Of a DNA stretch of 64,000 nucleotides, positions 49,486-60,369 are shown piece by piece (the first letter of the stretch is position 1; every line of letters begins with the position of its first letter). Where the stretch lies: contig NC_052471.1 of NCBI RefSeq assembly GCF_009730915.1, forward strand, positions 23,780,185 to 23,844,184, given 5' to 3'. The stretch is from Dioscorea cayenensis subsp. rotundata. Lineage: Eukaryota > Streptophyta > Magnoliopsida > Dioscoreales > Dioscoreaceae. The translations under genes and the position numbers were made by a program. The notes under the pieces were generated by a model. That model made no database searches and had not been told where the DNA came from. It saw only the letters and a list, made by a program, of their open reading frames with translations.

Positions 49486-51544
49486 TGTGTTGACTGAGTT
49501 GATTGAAGCTTTGGATACCCGACAAGCCCTCCCCCCACATATTTGGCATTATTACCGGAAATTGTGGATTTTGTTAAGGCTTAATCTGGGATAAGTGAAG
49601 GTATGATTGAAGCTGGATTAATTGAAGGCTAACTTCCTCTTCAAAGCATTCTTCTCCTTCAAAGCAATCCAACCTTTCCCTTGGAGGTTTTGGTGACTGA
49701 AGAAGGCAGTATCTCGGTTCTTCTTTTTGGAAGTTTGGTGACTGAAGACACCTCCCAGCCAACAACTCACCGGCAAGCTTGGAGGTAGGCCTTGCTCTTG
49801 TAGAAAACTCTGGGTTCATGCCTAAGCTTGCAGCCATGGTTCTTGTTTGCTCCTCCATGTATTAGAGCTTGATTCTTGCTTTGTCAAACCTTTGTTTAAT
49901 TTTTGCAATGGTGGCAGTGATGTTATGGTTGGTTTTTTTTAGCAACGTGAATTTTGTGTGTCTTGTTTTGCTTAATGGTGTTTGAATCATGATGGTATTT
50001 GTGTTTATTATCTTGGTTTATTATATTTTTGTATAAGCATGCATGTCCTGCAAAATCCTTACTCCCTTAAAGAAGTTCATTACTGATAAAATCATTTTCA
50101 CATGAGGATGTCAGTTTACAGCCAAGGTATAATTCATTTGTAATTATAAACACTTTTGTATTCATGATATTCTATAAACATGCATTTTAGTGATGTTCTG
50201 AAGCTTTGGTTGGCCTTGAAATCTTGAATTTTGATTATTATTTTGTAATTAGGAAGAATGGCTGACTGAATCCACTTTGTAAAGGCATATTTTTAACATG
50301 CTTGTTCTTTTTATTTTACATTATTTGGTGTTGTTAAATTAATGTTGTGGTTTAAGTGAGTGGATGTCTAAAAATTACCATATTTTCTTATTCATCCTCT
50401 TGGGGTTTTAATTGGTTTGTTGTATTTATAAGTTCTAAAAAATATTCATCCTCTTCTGCTCATGGGTTTAATTGTAAGTTTAGGCCCGGCCCAGGGTTTG
50501 TAATCTAAGTATAGCTTTTTCTTGTTGGGTAGATCCTATAGAGAGCCTTAATTAGCGGCATTTGGTGAACCCAACTCCGTAGCCCAGAACCAGGTAAGCT
50601 CTCTTACCAGTATAGCTCTACATTCATGGTGTATAGTTAATTTTATAATGATTCATAAATTTATTTATTTATTTATTTATGGAATTATGGTATTATTTAT
50701 GTTGATATTTCTATTATTATTCTATTATTATTTATTTATTTATTTAATCACTTTATTTTGCAAAGTGATTTATTTGGTAATTCTCTGTATGTACTCTACA
50801 TTTCTGTGGTTTTTTGTACATCTCCATTGTTGGCAAATTGCCCAGCTAGGAGGAGTAAATCTTATCCATGTACACATGTTTTTTATAGTAACACTACTGG
50901 TACATGCATGTTAGTTCCATTGCGGTCGAAGATCTAACCAGTTTGTTAATATTCTATTTATTCCAACTTCACAGTTGAAGATCCAACCTCGAGTTGTTGA
51001 TTTTGTTTATTAGTTAAGGAAATATACACTTATAGTGTTTTCTACGTATTTTCTATATTTTAATTAATTTCTATATTTACATGCATTATTTTTACATCTG
51101 CGGTTATTTTTCGACTTTTTTTATCTATATATTTGTCACTTTACGGTTATTTATATTGTATTTTTGCGATCCTACTGGGCCTTTGTGGTTCATATACTCT
51201 GTGAATTTCATTTGCTGGAAAAGATTAAGCTTAGGATTGGGGGTTGTTATGAGGTCGTGTTCCTGTAGTTGTTGTATGTGCAAGAGTTTTGTATTCCATT
51301 TGTGTTCCTGATTTCTGTCGATTAAGTGTGACACTGCATCTCTATAGGACTGCTAAAGCCCGTATTTAAATTATCTCTGTGTATTATTAGTGGTTTATAT
51401 TTTTGCATTTTATTGCTTTCTTCTTATCTATTGCTGATATTTCTAAATAGATTTGAGATCTAAGGCCTTGCATCCAGTGGGGCCTAGCCCTGTTGGATGC
51501 GGCCGGTCTATTAGCGGGCCCAGCTTTGGGGTTAGGGCGTGACA
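49486..51544 (+). mobile_element. Solo LTR in the UGT pseudogene, target duplication ACCAT
   Basis: It starts TGTGTTGACTGAG and ends GGGTTAGGGCGTGACA, flanked by a perfect ACCAT (49481-49485 and 51545-51549). Taking out the insert restores continuous UGT homology, which supports both ends. Length 2059 bp, without internal domains. Family undetermined. Confidence 0.78.
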
Positions 51545-52006
51545 ACCATCGTTGTCAATGCCTGGGTTCATGATGGACAAGAAAGATGAGTGTTATACTA
51601 TATTTTATAACTATGGATACAGACTAAGAAAAGCTAGATATTTCTAATTATGAACACGTTCAAGAATTTGGAGATGAAGCCATTAAAGGCTTTGGAGACA
51701 GGACAATGCTTGCCGGACCAACCAACACCGGCTATTTTCACTGTAGGACAATTGCTTGCCTCCAAGAAAGAAGAGGAGGACGAGGACGAGGAGGAAGAAA
51801 GGAAGAAGCATGAGTGCACCAAATGGTTGGATGAACAGCCGGTGAAGTCGGTGGTGTTCTTGTGTTGTGGAAGCATGGGGTATTTTGATGAGAAGGCAGT
51901 GAAGAAGATAGCTTTGGGTTTGGAGAGGAGTTGGCAAAGGTTCTTGTGGGTGTTGAGAACATCATCAAGAGAGAATGCTTTGATTCCTAGTGATGCTGAT
52001 CTTGGG

Positions 52007-53145
52007 CAGTGGCGGAACCAGGGGAAGCGGGGTATCAGCCCCCCCTTGGCTTTGGTAAGGCTACCCTCACCTAAGTTTTCCCCTGGGAGAAGCTCAACAA
52101 TGGAGGATCCAAAAGGAGACTAGCGTAGACTTCAACCCCCCTCTTTGTGTTGGCGATTTGGGAGGCTATCCTCACCGGAGTTTTCCCGAGATGAAGGCTA
52201 GAAGCTCAGCGAAGGAATGAGAAGGGAGGAGATAAGGCTTATGGATAGAGGAATGAACTAGACCATTGGATTTGGATGGAAATAAGATGGGAAAAAATAA
52301 TGAACGGCAAAGATGGGACACATGTGGCAGTGCACTTTGATTATCAAATGTTTGGGTTTGAGTTTTTCAAAGCAATGGAGGGGTTCTTTGACTTATTCTC
52401 GATATGCTTGAGAGTTTGATCTTTATACATATTTATTATCTTTGTTTATATATATATTTTAAGTAATAATAATAATAATTAAAATAAAAATAAGCATATA
52501 ATAAAAATATAAGAAATAATAATATAAACCATTCATAGTTTCATAAGAAAATATTTAAAAAAGATAAATGACTCTAGTTTTTATCTCATGAATAACAATT
52601 ATTGATTTATCTTCCACCCATTATCCAAAAGTAAAATAAATTAATAAATATTTCTTATTAAAAAATAGGTACAAGTTTAAAAAAAATTATTTCAAAATAG
52701 TTATCATTTAAAAGTTGTAAAACAAGATTTTTTTAAAAAAATTTTATTTTTCTTCAATTTTTTTAAGGTATATAAAATAAGAGAGTCATATCCATATTTC
52801 TAAAAAAAATTATTCCAAAAAAAATAGTCCATTTATTTGATCTATTTTATAAAATAAGAGAGCCATATTCATATTTCTAAAAAAAAAAAAAATATTCCAA
52901 AAAAGATAGTCTAGTTATTTGATTTATTTTTATTCTAAATTTTACAAAACTTTGTTATTCTTAATTTAAAAAAAAAATATTATTCTTAAACGACTTATAT
53001 TTTAAAATGGATGAAGTAAATATTTAAAATTATTAAAAAAAATTCAAATTTTTATCACAAGAGGATAATTTTCTTTTACTGTACTATCAACTAATAGTAT
53101 ATTGTTCTTTCAGCCCCTTACTAATTAATCTTGGTTCCACCACTG
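52007..53145. mobile_element. Non-autonomous DNA transposon in the UGT pseudogene
   Basis: Terminal inverted repeats are CAGTGGCGGAACCAGG and, inverted, CAGTGGTGGAACCAAG. The flanks ATCTTGGG / ATGAGGGG (5 of 8) could be a decayed 8 bp hAT-type duplication. The interior is non-coding and very AT-rich (52440-53100), with no transposase. This GTGGCGGAACCAGG end is a familiar plant repeat terminus. Confidence 0.65.
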
Positions 53146-53164
53146 ATGAGGGGTGATGCCGAAG

Positions 53165-53550
53165 GGAGTTTGTAGCATTCACGTATGCAGGACTACCAGG
53201 TAGTTATCAAAGATGGCAAGATAACCTGAAGAATTTCAGTAGTTGAGAGCATAAGAGGTTAAGGAAAAGAAGGAAGAAGAAGAAGAAGAGAAAAAGAAAG
53301 AAGAGATGAGAGTGGATGGTAGAGAAGATAGAGGAAGACAACAGAGAGATTAAGGAAAACAGGATTCTCTACCTTCCTTTGTTCTTGCCATTCCTTCATA
53401 TTGGTCTTTACAACAAATACTATAGAGGCATCATACTACAGAGGCATAATGACAAACACTAGATGTGCATTGCACCCTTCACCTCCTGAACATGCTACTC
53501 TATATATTCCCTACGCCTCTAATTAAATTATGATTCATAACCACAATCAA
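53165..53550. other. Intergenic, purine-rich tract, no gene
   Basis: A GAAGAA-rich tract at about 53255-53310. No gene or defined element. Confidence 0.5.
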
Positions 53551-53922
53551 TAACTTAAAAGATTACATAAGTACCATGTGGTTTCAAGTTTTTGCAAATC
53601 AGGGCCTATGTGTTTTTTTTTACATTTAAGTACCATGTGTTTTTTTTTGTTTTGGCAAATCAAGGAAAAGCTGTCCACTCCATCAATATTTGCTTACGTG
53701 GCAGGGCAAAACTGGTATTTCACATTAATTTTTTTTTTATATACTCCTTTGTCTCCAATGCTCCTCCAACTTCTTCACCATTCTCACCGGCTTCCTTCCC
53801 TTTCTTTCTCCCTCTCATGCTCTTTCTACTCCAACTTCTCCTCCAACTCCTTCACCATTCTCACTGGCTTCCTCTCTCTCGTCTCTCTCACGCGGGCTCT
53901 TCTCCTTTCCAAGCTCCACCGC

Positions 53923-53940
53923 CTTTATAAATAATATATA
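53923..53940 (+). promoter_or_regulatory. TATA box of the captured gene
   Basis: CTTTATAAATAATATATA lies about 140 bases before the ATG at 54081, at a distance suiting a leader of roughly 110 bases. It sits inside the Pack-MULE-like element, so the captured piece seems to have come with its own promoter. Confidence 0.5.
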
Positions 53941-54080
53941 ATCCAACATCTCTTTGAACCATTTGTAGAACTCCGAAGGTAAACTCTTCCCATAAAATTC
54001 CAAGATTCCAAACTATAAATGTCATGCACTCAGACTAGCAAACCTCACAGTCCCAACAACTCCAAACTGAACTTTGAGAG

Positions 54081-54251
54081 ATGGCAAGTAGCATAAAGTT
54101 CTTGCTGCCATTAATGTTGATGGTGATGGTGCTGGTGTTCATCAATGGTGGAATACTAGTGAAAGGCTATCCATCAGATGAGGATCTAGTAAAGAAGCCT
54201 CCTGGCCAGCCAAATGCTTCCTTCAAACAGTATTATCTCTGGGTATATTGA
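54081..54251 (+). CDS. 56-residue secreted-peptide-like frame from a captured SCPL exon
   Basis: The frame starts MASSIKFLLPLMLMVMVLVF, a clear signal peptide, and continues through GYPSDEDLVKKPPGQP and FKQYYLWVY to a TGA at 54249-54251. The part after the signal is the N-terminus of serine carboxypeptidase-like proteins (family form: DLVxxLPGQPxxxFxQYAGYV). Downstream, in a shifted frame, the homology goes on (GYIDVDLDA) to about 54315, so a frame change within QYY turned the exon into a short peptide of about 28 residues after the signal. No catalytic residues are present. It could be expressed as a new small secreted peptide or be inert. Confidence 0.55.
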   Translation: MASSIKFLLPLMLMVMVLVFINGGILVKGYPSDEDLVKKPPGQPNASFKQYYLWVY

Positions 54252-54567
54252 TGTGGATTTAGATGCGAGGGAGAAGTCTCTTTTATTACTTTGTTGAAGC
54301 TCGGGGGTGAATCTCAAGTCAAGCTAATTAAACTAACTTAATGAGAAGATTGAACTAATTTAATCGCTAACTTAGATAAAAAAATATTTTTTTATATAAA
54401 AATGTCGGTTTTACCTCGCTACGTAGCTGAGATATTGACGGAGTTAACGGTTTTTCCTCGATTTGCCAAAAACCTAAAAAAAGCACATGATACTTAAATG
54501 TAAAACACACACAGGTCGTGATTTGCAAAAAACTTGAAAACCACATGGATTTTTTTTAACTTTCCCC

Positions 54568-54814
54568 TAATAACTAATTCATTATGAAGTCCTTACATTT
54601 GCTTGACCCCAACAGTCCTTTACTCCACACTGCTCCTGATCCATCATTGGCATATGCATCAGAGTTCCTCAGCTCAGCGTGCTGGCGCACCTGGCGGTGG
54701 CTGGATTTGTGGCGCACTGTGGATGGAACTTGGGTGAATGCAGTGATAGTGGTGAGAGAGATGGTGTTGACATCTCTCTCACCAACAAAGGGCCATGACA
54801 TCCATTGGAAGAGG
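54568..54814. other. Between Pack-MULE-like element and family R copy; unrecognised
   Basis: An open frame on the minus strand (54574-54825) has no recognisable similarity. GCACCTGGCGGTGGCTGG near 54687 recalls the GGACCTGGCGGTG array at 40.4 kb. Confidence 0.35.
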
Positions 54815-55130
54815 CATGCATGCATGGTGGTTAGGTTGGAGGAGAAGCCAATGCAAGTTTTATTTATTTAATTTTTTAGAAAACGGTAACTGCTATCATT
54901 AGGCAAGACGGTAAGTATTTTACGGTTTTACCTATGTAATTTTTTTTAAAATTTACTTATTTAAGTAATTAAAAAAAATATATATAAGCAATATTTAAAA
55001 AACACCCCGCTACAATTAACAAAAAACAAGGCAATATTTATCATGGCCATTATTCTTAAAAATTCATAATCCGTTCTTTTTACTATTTTGCCATGTTTTG
55101 GACACGCATGAAAATCATTAGGATAAAAAA
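54815..55130 (-). repeat. Family R dispersed repeat, copy 3 (inverted)
   Basis: It has the 33-base hairpin at 54901-54933 (AGGCAAGACGGTAAG, loop, TTTACGGTTTTACCT). Its reverse complement aligns with 46930-47150 on one side and with 40590-40700 on the other. It is uninterrupted at the point where copy 2 has the MITE and TRIM insertions. Confidence 0.6.
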
Positions 55131-55286
55131 AACTAAACTTTATTGAGTTTAGCCCTTGGTAACAAATCAGAATGACCTTCCGGTCCTTCCCTCTTGTCAA
55201 AATATACAGTACAACAATTTGTTTACATGGCCTGCAAAAAAATTCATAGGTTTTAGTTTGCACCAAAGAAACACCAATGTTTCTCT

Positions 55287-57799
55287 TTACTTTTCAGTCT
55301 TTTCTGATGATGTTGCCTCAGCTATAGCCTCTGGAGCAGCAGCAGCAACTTCTGAAGTAGCAAGAGGTGCCGAAACATTTTCCAAAGTTGCCGGTGATGG
55401 GGCTATATGATATATAATCTTTCATTAAAACATAAAGCTAGAATTTCTAAAGGCATGAAACAATGGAAGAAATTGTCCAACCTTCCGACGATGCTTCAGG
55501 ACTGGATGCTACCTCTTCAGATTGAGCTGCCATTGATGCGGCAAACTGCTCTGCTCTGACTTTCTTAAGGTACTCAACCGGGTCTTGGGTAGTTGCACCA
55601 TCTGCTCATAATAAACAAGTGCATTATCAAATGATGAACATCGACAATTTTGTACTTAGTGAGTCAAAAACACTCACTTGGGTCGACAGTAGGCGATTCA
55701 GTCTTGCTGCTGAGTGAGGATGTAGGCATGTTTGTGTTGTTTGCAGTTGATGCAACTTCATCGAGTCCTATCTCCCGCTCCAGCGTGTTCTTGAATTCCC
55801 TCGATACATCCTGCAGCATTAAAATCCTCTTGCATAACTTAGACTAGTGAATTAAAATAACGAATCATTGGAGATAAATTCAACATATGTGCAGATTTAA
55901 ACCAACCTGAAGCTCTTTAATAGTTGGTTGGAAAGCACGTAAAGTGTTGCCTAAATTCCTGGCCACCTGCATTATGATAGATGGAGTTCAATTAGAACAT
56001 AGAGTTAAAATCACAAAATGAAGAATCATTGGAGATAAATTCAACATATGTTCGCTTCCACTTTGATTACATGTGTGCTTTTAGACAAAAAGAACAAAAA
56101 AGGAAGGCTTCAAAAGAACAATCTTGTGGTATCAGGCCACGAATGAAAGGACTTTTACAGGGTGCAATCCATAGGGGAATTACAGTTTTGAAATGGAAGT
56201 AGCAACAGAAATAACAAAATGATTTCAGAGATAAGAAGAATTGATGTGCAGAAATAATTAATGTATAAACATAAATAAGATCCTATCCACATGTTCACTA
56301 AGTGAACATTTATTTCATAACCAAGCATTAACCAAGAATAAAACAACCGACAAGCTCATGACCAACTGACAAAAGTTCTACTTTTTTCTTGTTCTACACT
56401 CTTCTTGGATTGAGATTCTATACATCAATATCATAAAGCATTTTACACTGCTTGTTAATATATACTCTCTGAAACATCAAACAATTGCAACAAGCAAACA
56501 ACATAGCAATAAAATCAAACTTATTCTTTGTGTGTGTCTGTATATTTCCTAGATTAAATTTTCTTGCTTGACACCATAAATTCTATCCAAATTCTAATGA
56601 AGGATCAAGCAATTTTCCTCGGCAGCATCAAACAAACACTAAAAGAATCAAAACTCAAACAATGAAAACATTCTTGCAGAAGTACATAATTAAACAGAAA
56701 ACTGTAACAAACTCCAAACACTCAATCTGCAATCAATGGTTGAAGAATTTCCTGTACATATGCATCGTATGTTAATATTGATGTATGACAAGACCTAATT
56801 TCTGAACTTACGGGAAATAAACTTGGTAAAATGGTGAACATGAATTCGTCATCATCTTCATTAATCTTTCTCCATTGATCCAGATCCATATTGAAACAAA
56901 AGACTTTGAGACATAAAAATTAAAGTTGAAGAGAGATAAGTTTACAAATGGCAAAAGAGTGTTGGCTTTAAAAAGAGAGAAATTGTTGACGGCTAGTTTT
57001 TCAAAAACTCCAACGGCTAGTTTTTTTGTAAAACTCTAATGGCTAGTTTCATTTTCAAAATTAAAAATTCCTATGGAAAAATTCATGCGAACATCCAAAC
57101 ACTAATTCTGTAGGAATTTTTTCTGTAGTAAATTTCATAGGAATCATTTCTGAATCCTATAGAATAAAATTCCTACAGAAAAATATACTATGCATCCAAG
57201 CAGGCCCTAAACATAGCAAAACTTCAATGGAAACTGAACAAATAGGAAGCAAAAAATGAAAACTTTAAAGTAACTTACTTCTGCCAAGCCTTTTGGTCCA
57301 AAAACCAACAAAGCCACAACTCCAATAACCAAAGCTTCTGGAGCTCCAACTCCAAACAAAGAAGCATACACACCTGAACCTCTACATTTCTCCTTCCTCC
57401 CTTCAATCAATGAATCAAGAAAACAACTAAATCAAAGACCTAATTCATCATAATCCCATTTTAAAACCAACAAAAATCCAACAAAATGAAATAAAGATGG
57501 AATTCCTAATCGCAACAATGAGCACTTGATTAGAAACCCTAGAAGCTACTGAAAGGGAACTAAAGTGTAAAGAAATCACCTTTATGGCGGGCATCACGCC
57601 GGAATGAGATCCTAACGTGCTTCAGGCCGTGCCAAGACGAGAAGGAGCTGAGTCTCATCTGGGCGAATGATCCAAAAGCATGAAACCTTGATGTATTCCC
57701 AGAGATCAGAACAATGTTGGGATTGGAGAAGAAAGGAGTTGGCCTTCTACTGGAGGCGGAGCACACCGAGGCGATCGCCGGAGCTGCGGCGCTGGCCAT
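55287..57799 (-). CDS. HCF106: HCF106 / TatB, chloroplast Sec-independent (Tat) translocase subunit
   Basis: Six exons on the minus strand: 57580-57799, 57279-57400, 55907-55966, 55678-55810, 55482-55601 and 55287-55402. All have GT/AG borders and join in frame to 256 residues, the usual size. Exon 1 is a Ser/Arg-rich transit peptide. Exon 2 gives VYASLFGVGAPEALVIGVVA, the single thylakoid membrane helix with the conserved Glu just before it, then the FGPKGLAE hinge. Exon 3 begins the amphipathic helix (VARNLGNTLRAFQPTIKELQ) and exon 4 continues it (DVSREFKNTLEREIGLDE). Exons 5 and 6 encode a Pro/Ala/Ser-rich stromal tail. With cpTatC it forms the receptor for twin-arginine precursors at the thylakoid. 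It looks fully functional and is the only complete host gene here. Confidence 0.96.
56812..57208 (-). mobile_element. PIF/Harbinger-like remnant in HCF106 intron 2
   Basis: The right end is GGGCCTGCTTGGATGC when read on the minus strand (57193-57208), followed on the plus strand by TAA, the usual Tourist/Harbinger pattern. Subterminal AAAATTCCTACAGA / TCTGTAGGAATTTT are inverted copies. On the same strand, 56889-56812 reads as a short exon starting MDLDQWRKINEDDDEF and ending at GTAAGT, resembling first exons of Harbinger-linked proteins. A 26 bp motif GGCTAGTTT... is repeated three times at 56985-57055. The left end was not found. Confidence 0.45.
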
Positions 57800-57960
57800 C
57801 GCCGGCGAATTTGGGGGAAAACTATGGCGAGGATTCGAAGTATGAAAGGATTAGGGCTTTAGGGTTACTCTGGTAATTTTGTCTTCTTCTTGTTGGCTTT
57901 CGTTATCGGGTCGGATTTTTTTTCCGGTGGATCCGTTGGGATCCGACCCGCTAACTGGTG
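57800..57960 (-). promoter_or_regulatory. HCF106 5' leader and proximal promoter
   Basis: Reading towards the gene, the leader includes a telo-box-like AACCCTAAAGCCCTAA (about 57851-57867) some 60 bases before the ATG, and further up a direct pair GGGTCGGATC / GGATCCGACCC-like block forming an inverted repeat (57907-57951). No clear TATA box is seen. Confidence 0.45.
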
Positions 57961-58585
57961 ATGCTTGGAAAAAATCTCTATAATTTTCTTGTATTTATTT
58001 ATTTATTTTGGAAAATGCCTTATTTGTAATTTATTTTATTTTTATATTTTTTTAATAAATATAGGGAAAATGATTCATCCTTAATATTTAGGTTGGGTTT
58101 AAATCTTATTACCCAAGTTCTAGAGATAATTGGTGGCTTTAATTCTTATTTTAACTAATTAAAATTAAATTTAAAAAAAAAAAGTTGTTTTTGCTTAATA
58201 GAGTGAAGAGTAATCTCTAATTTAATTTTTAAAATCAACAAATTTATTTATTTTCATTTGTGTCACCATTTTCATGTTTTCCTGATGGAATTTTACCTCT
58301 ATTTTGGTAATTAAATTTTAGTAAAAGAAAAGAATGTGAAGGATATTTGATAAACCTTTTTTGTTTAAATGGAGAAAAACAAAAAAAAAATTGCAATAAT
58401 ATGACTTATTAATCATAACTTTATTCATAAATAAAAAAATATTAATCACTCTTATACCCGTGCATGCAACATTAATATATTTAAAAATGTTGGGGCCTCA
58501 AATAACAAAATTATCAACAAAAATTTTAACTAAAAGTATAAAATTATGATAGTATTAGTATTATTCAAAACTAGGCAAAAACCAA
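57961..58585. other. AT-rich intergenic DNA upstream of HCF106
   Basis: No gene recognised, mostly A/T runs. Confidence 0.5.
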
Positions 58586-58591
58586 ACAATA

Positions 58592-59115
58592 TGTTAGGAA
58601 TGGTATGGGCGTGATTGCGAAAGCATTTATCTTAGAATCACACAAAAGAGAAATCAAATGCAAGAATAGAACAGATAGATTTTAACATGGGAAACCTGAG
58701 TACCAGGAGAAAATCCCACAACGACAAAAGCCAAGAAAATCCATTAAGAAAATAAGAAAGAGTACAACAAACCCTCTCAAAGACGTATGAAGAAAGAACA
58801 CTCTCTACAAATTTTGTAAAAATAGAATGGGTGAATGCTTATTACAAATACCATGAAGAAGGCTTATTTATAGAGAGTGCCTTGGAGGATTCTTAATGAT
58901 GAAGATTGTTGTAATAGATCTTTTAGTCCCCCATAGGCTAATTGAGGGAGTATTCATGTGCATATAAGGGTGGGGCTAACCCTCACCACTAGGCTGGTTT
59001 TTTGGGGATGTGGATCCCACCTTTGGTGTTCATTACAATTGAGACATGCCTTGCTGATGAAGAATTCCAACCGGATGAGGATACGAGACAACTTTAACCC
59101 AATATAAAACTTTCA
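58592..59115. mobile_element. Solo LTR, 524 bp, target duplication CAATA
   Basis: It starts TGTTAGGAATGG and ends AAAACTTTCA, flanked by a perfect CAATA (58587-58591, 59116-59120). It includes AACATGGGAAACC...GGAGAAAATCCCAC, a motif common in plant LTR elements. The element's orientation is not certain. No internal part remains. Confidence 0.75.
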
Positions 59116-59439
59116 CAATAACAAGATGTTCCCACATGAAGGAGATGAGAAACAGATAATTTTTCAATCAACTAAAAAATATTATTAACATGTTTATGAA
59201 AATTGTATAGCTAGAAACACCAAGCACCGTGTAAGGATGGAAATTTGAATTGAGAAAAGTTTAAGAGGGTGAGAAAAGTGATGTTTTGTAATTAAAAACC
59301 TAGAGGGCATTATCGTTTTTTTAAACATCATAAATTTTTTTAAATGTTTTTTTTATCCTCTTGGTAGATTAAATCAGGGTGCCATAAAAAACAAAAATGA
59401 GATTTGAAAGATGGTGAGAGAGGGATTAGGAGTTAATTT

Positions 59440-59937
59440 TTTTTCAATAAATTAAAAATATTTATCTAAACAAGTGGAGAGTTAAGCCATTTCTTTTAAA
59501 CTCCTCATTTTCCAAACCCTCAATCTCTGAGTGTTACTATTAGTTTATTTTTAAATCGTAACTTATAGTAACACATTTGTAAATTTAGACACAAAAGTAT
59601 GGATAAACAATGTATGTTAGATGAAAAACATAAATATAAAAAAAATCTGGTAGAAACCAAGGCATAGCCTAGTGGTTTTCTACCTTGCTTGTGTTTGGGA
59701 GGTCTAGAGTTCGAAACCTCTCAAGCACAATGCAAAAAATAAAAAGTTGTTTGTCACCAATTTATAAAAAAAAAAATTTATTTGATATAATTAATATTTT
59801 ATATGTTAAAATCATACTTAAATTACTTTTGGTCATGAATAAAATAATTTAATTATGTTTGAAAATATAAAATTTCATATAATATATTAAAATATTTATG
59901 CAAATATAAAAAAATTCCATGTCAAGGACCACTAATA
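59440..59937 (+). repeat. Dispersed repeat, second copy, with SINE inserted
   Basis: It is homologous to 28551-28920. The extra DNA in this copy is the SINE at about 59648-59765. After 59937 the two loci may share further blocks such as AATAAATTTTGATAAA (59993 and 29325). Confidence 0.7.
59648..59765 (+). mobile_element. tRNA-derived SINE with matching empty site
   Basis: The pol III A-box is GCATAGCCTAGTGG (59662-59675) and the B-box AGTTCGAAACC (59709-59719). Flanks ATAAAAAAAAT and TTATAAAAAAAAAA look like the target duplication. The paralogous repeat at 28.75 kb lacks it, confirming a discrete insertion. Confidence 0.72.
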
Positions 59938-60272
59938 ATCAAGCACACCATTACAACATCCACATGCCATGCCACTTCAACTACCACATAAATAAATTTT
60001 GATAAATAAAAACATATGAATAAAAAAATTCGCTTCATAATAAAAATAATTTTACATGAAAATGGAATTAAACATCACCCCTTTAATATCTTTAAATTAT
60101 GCAAATTTTATATACAAATATAAAATTCCATATAATATGTGAATACCACATATTTACATAACCACATAATAGAATAGGGTTTTGTTTATTTATTTATTAT
60201 TATTTTTTACAGATCCACATAGTGGAGCGAAATACTGGGAGCCCCTTACCATATACTTTGCTTTGTTGACTA

Positions 60273-60277
<5 letters not shown>

Positions 60278-60317
<40 letters not shown>

Positions 60318-60340
60318 CTGAATATATATATATATATATT
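60278..60340. repeat. (TA)n microsatellite, interrupted
   Basis: Two TA tracts (60278-60315, 60321-60340) split by GACTGA. Confidence 0.95.
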
Positions 60341-60369
60341 TTTTCATATTAGGCATAATTTATTTTATA

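Larger units (their letters stand above)
49262..53160 (+). pseudogene. UDP-glycosyltransferase pseudogene, interrupted twice
   Basis: UGTs transfer sugars from UDP-sugars to small molecules. The piece at 49262-49485 reads IFDILCVSMLDVPKGLNLPGY, then SNATFLGLMLYLPTL and EIP. The piece at 51545-52006 reads SLSMPGFMMDKKDE, then MNTFKNLE, HECTKWLDEQPVKSVVFLCCGSMG and LGLERSWQRFLWVLR, the classic middle of plant family 1 UGTs. An acidic Glu/Asp run (around 51766-51805) has expanded in the linker. A short VMPKG-like trace follows at 53150. The N-terminal third and the PSPG box are absent. Stops and frame changes are present (for example a stop after AP near 49472 and a frame change near 51635). A solo LTR and a DNA transposon split it. 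Resembles the UGT71/72/88 group, not firmly. Confidence 0.82.
53557..54567 (+). mobile_element. Pack-MULE-like element carrying a captured gene start
   Basis: The two ends are long inverted repeats. The left (from about 53557) and the reverse of the right (54567 back to about 54400) share CCATGTGGTTT(T)CAAGTTTTT(T)GCAAATC, then ACATTTAAGTA(C/T)CATGTG, then an ACTCC(A/G)TCAATAT block, over about 160 bp. The right tip is AACTTTCCCC, matching the orphan end at 25256. Flanks CAATAACTT and TAATAACTA agree in 7 of 9 bases, fitting a 9 bp MULE duplication. The interior (53720-54390) is a promoter, leader and first exon of a serine carboxypeptidase-like gene, not a transposase, which is what defines a Pack-MULE. 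Confidence 0.72.

Noticed and set aside
51766-51806. Glu/Asp run as evidence of a separate acidic protein
   Set aside because: It is in frame within the UGT pseudogene linker between QLLASKK and HECTKWLDEQP, so it is a local codon expansion.
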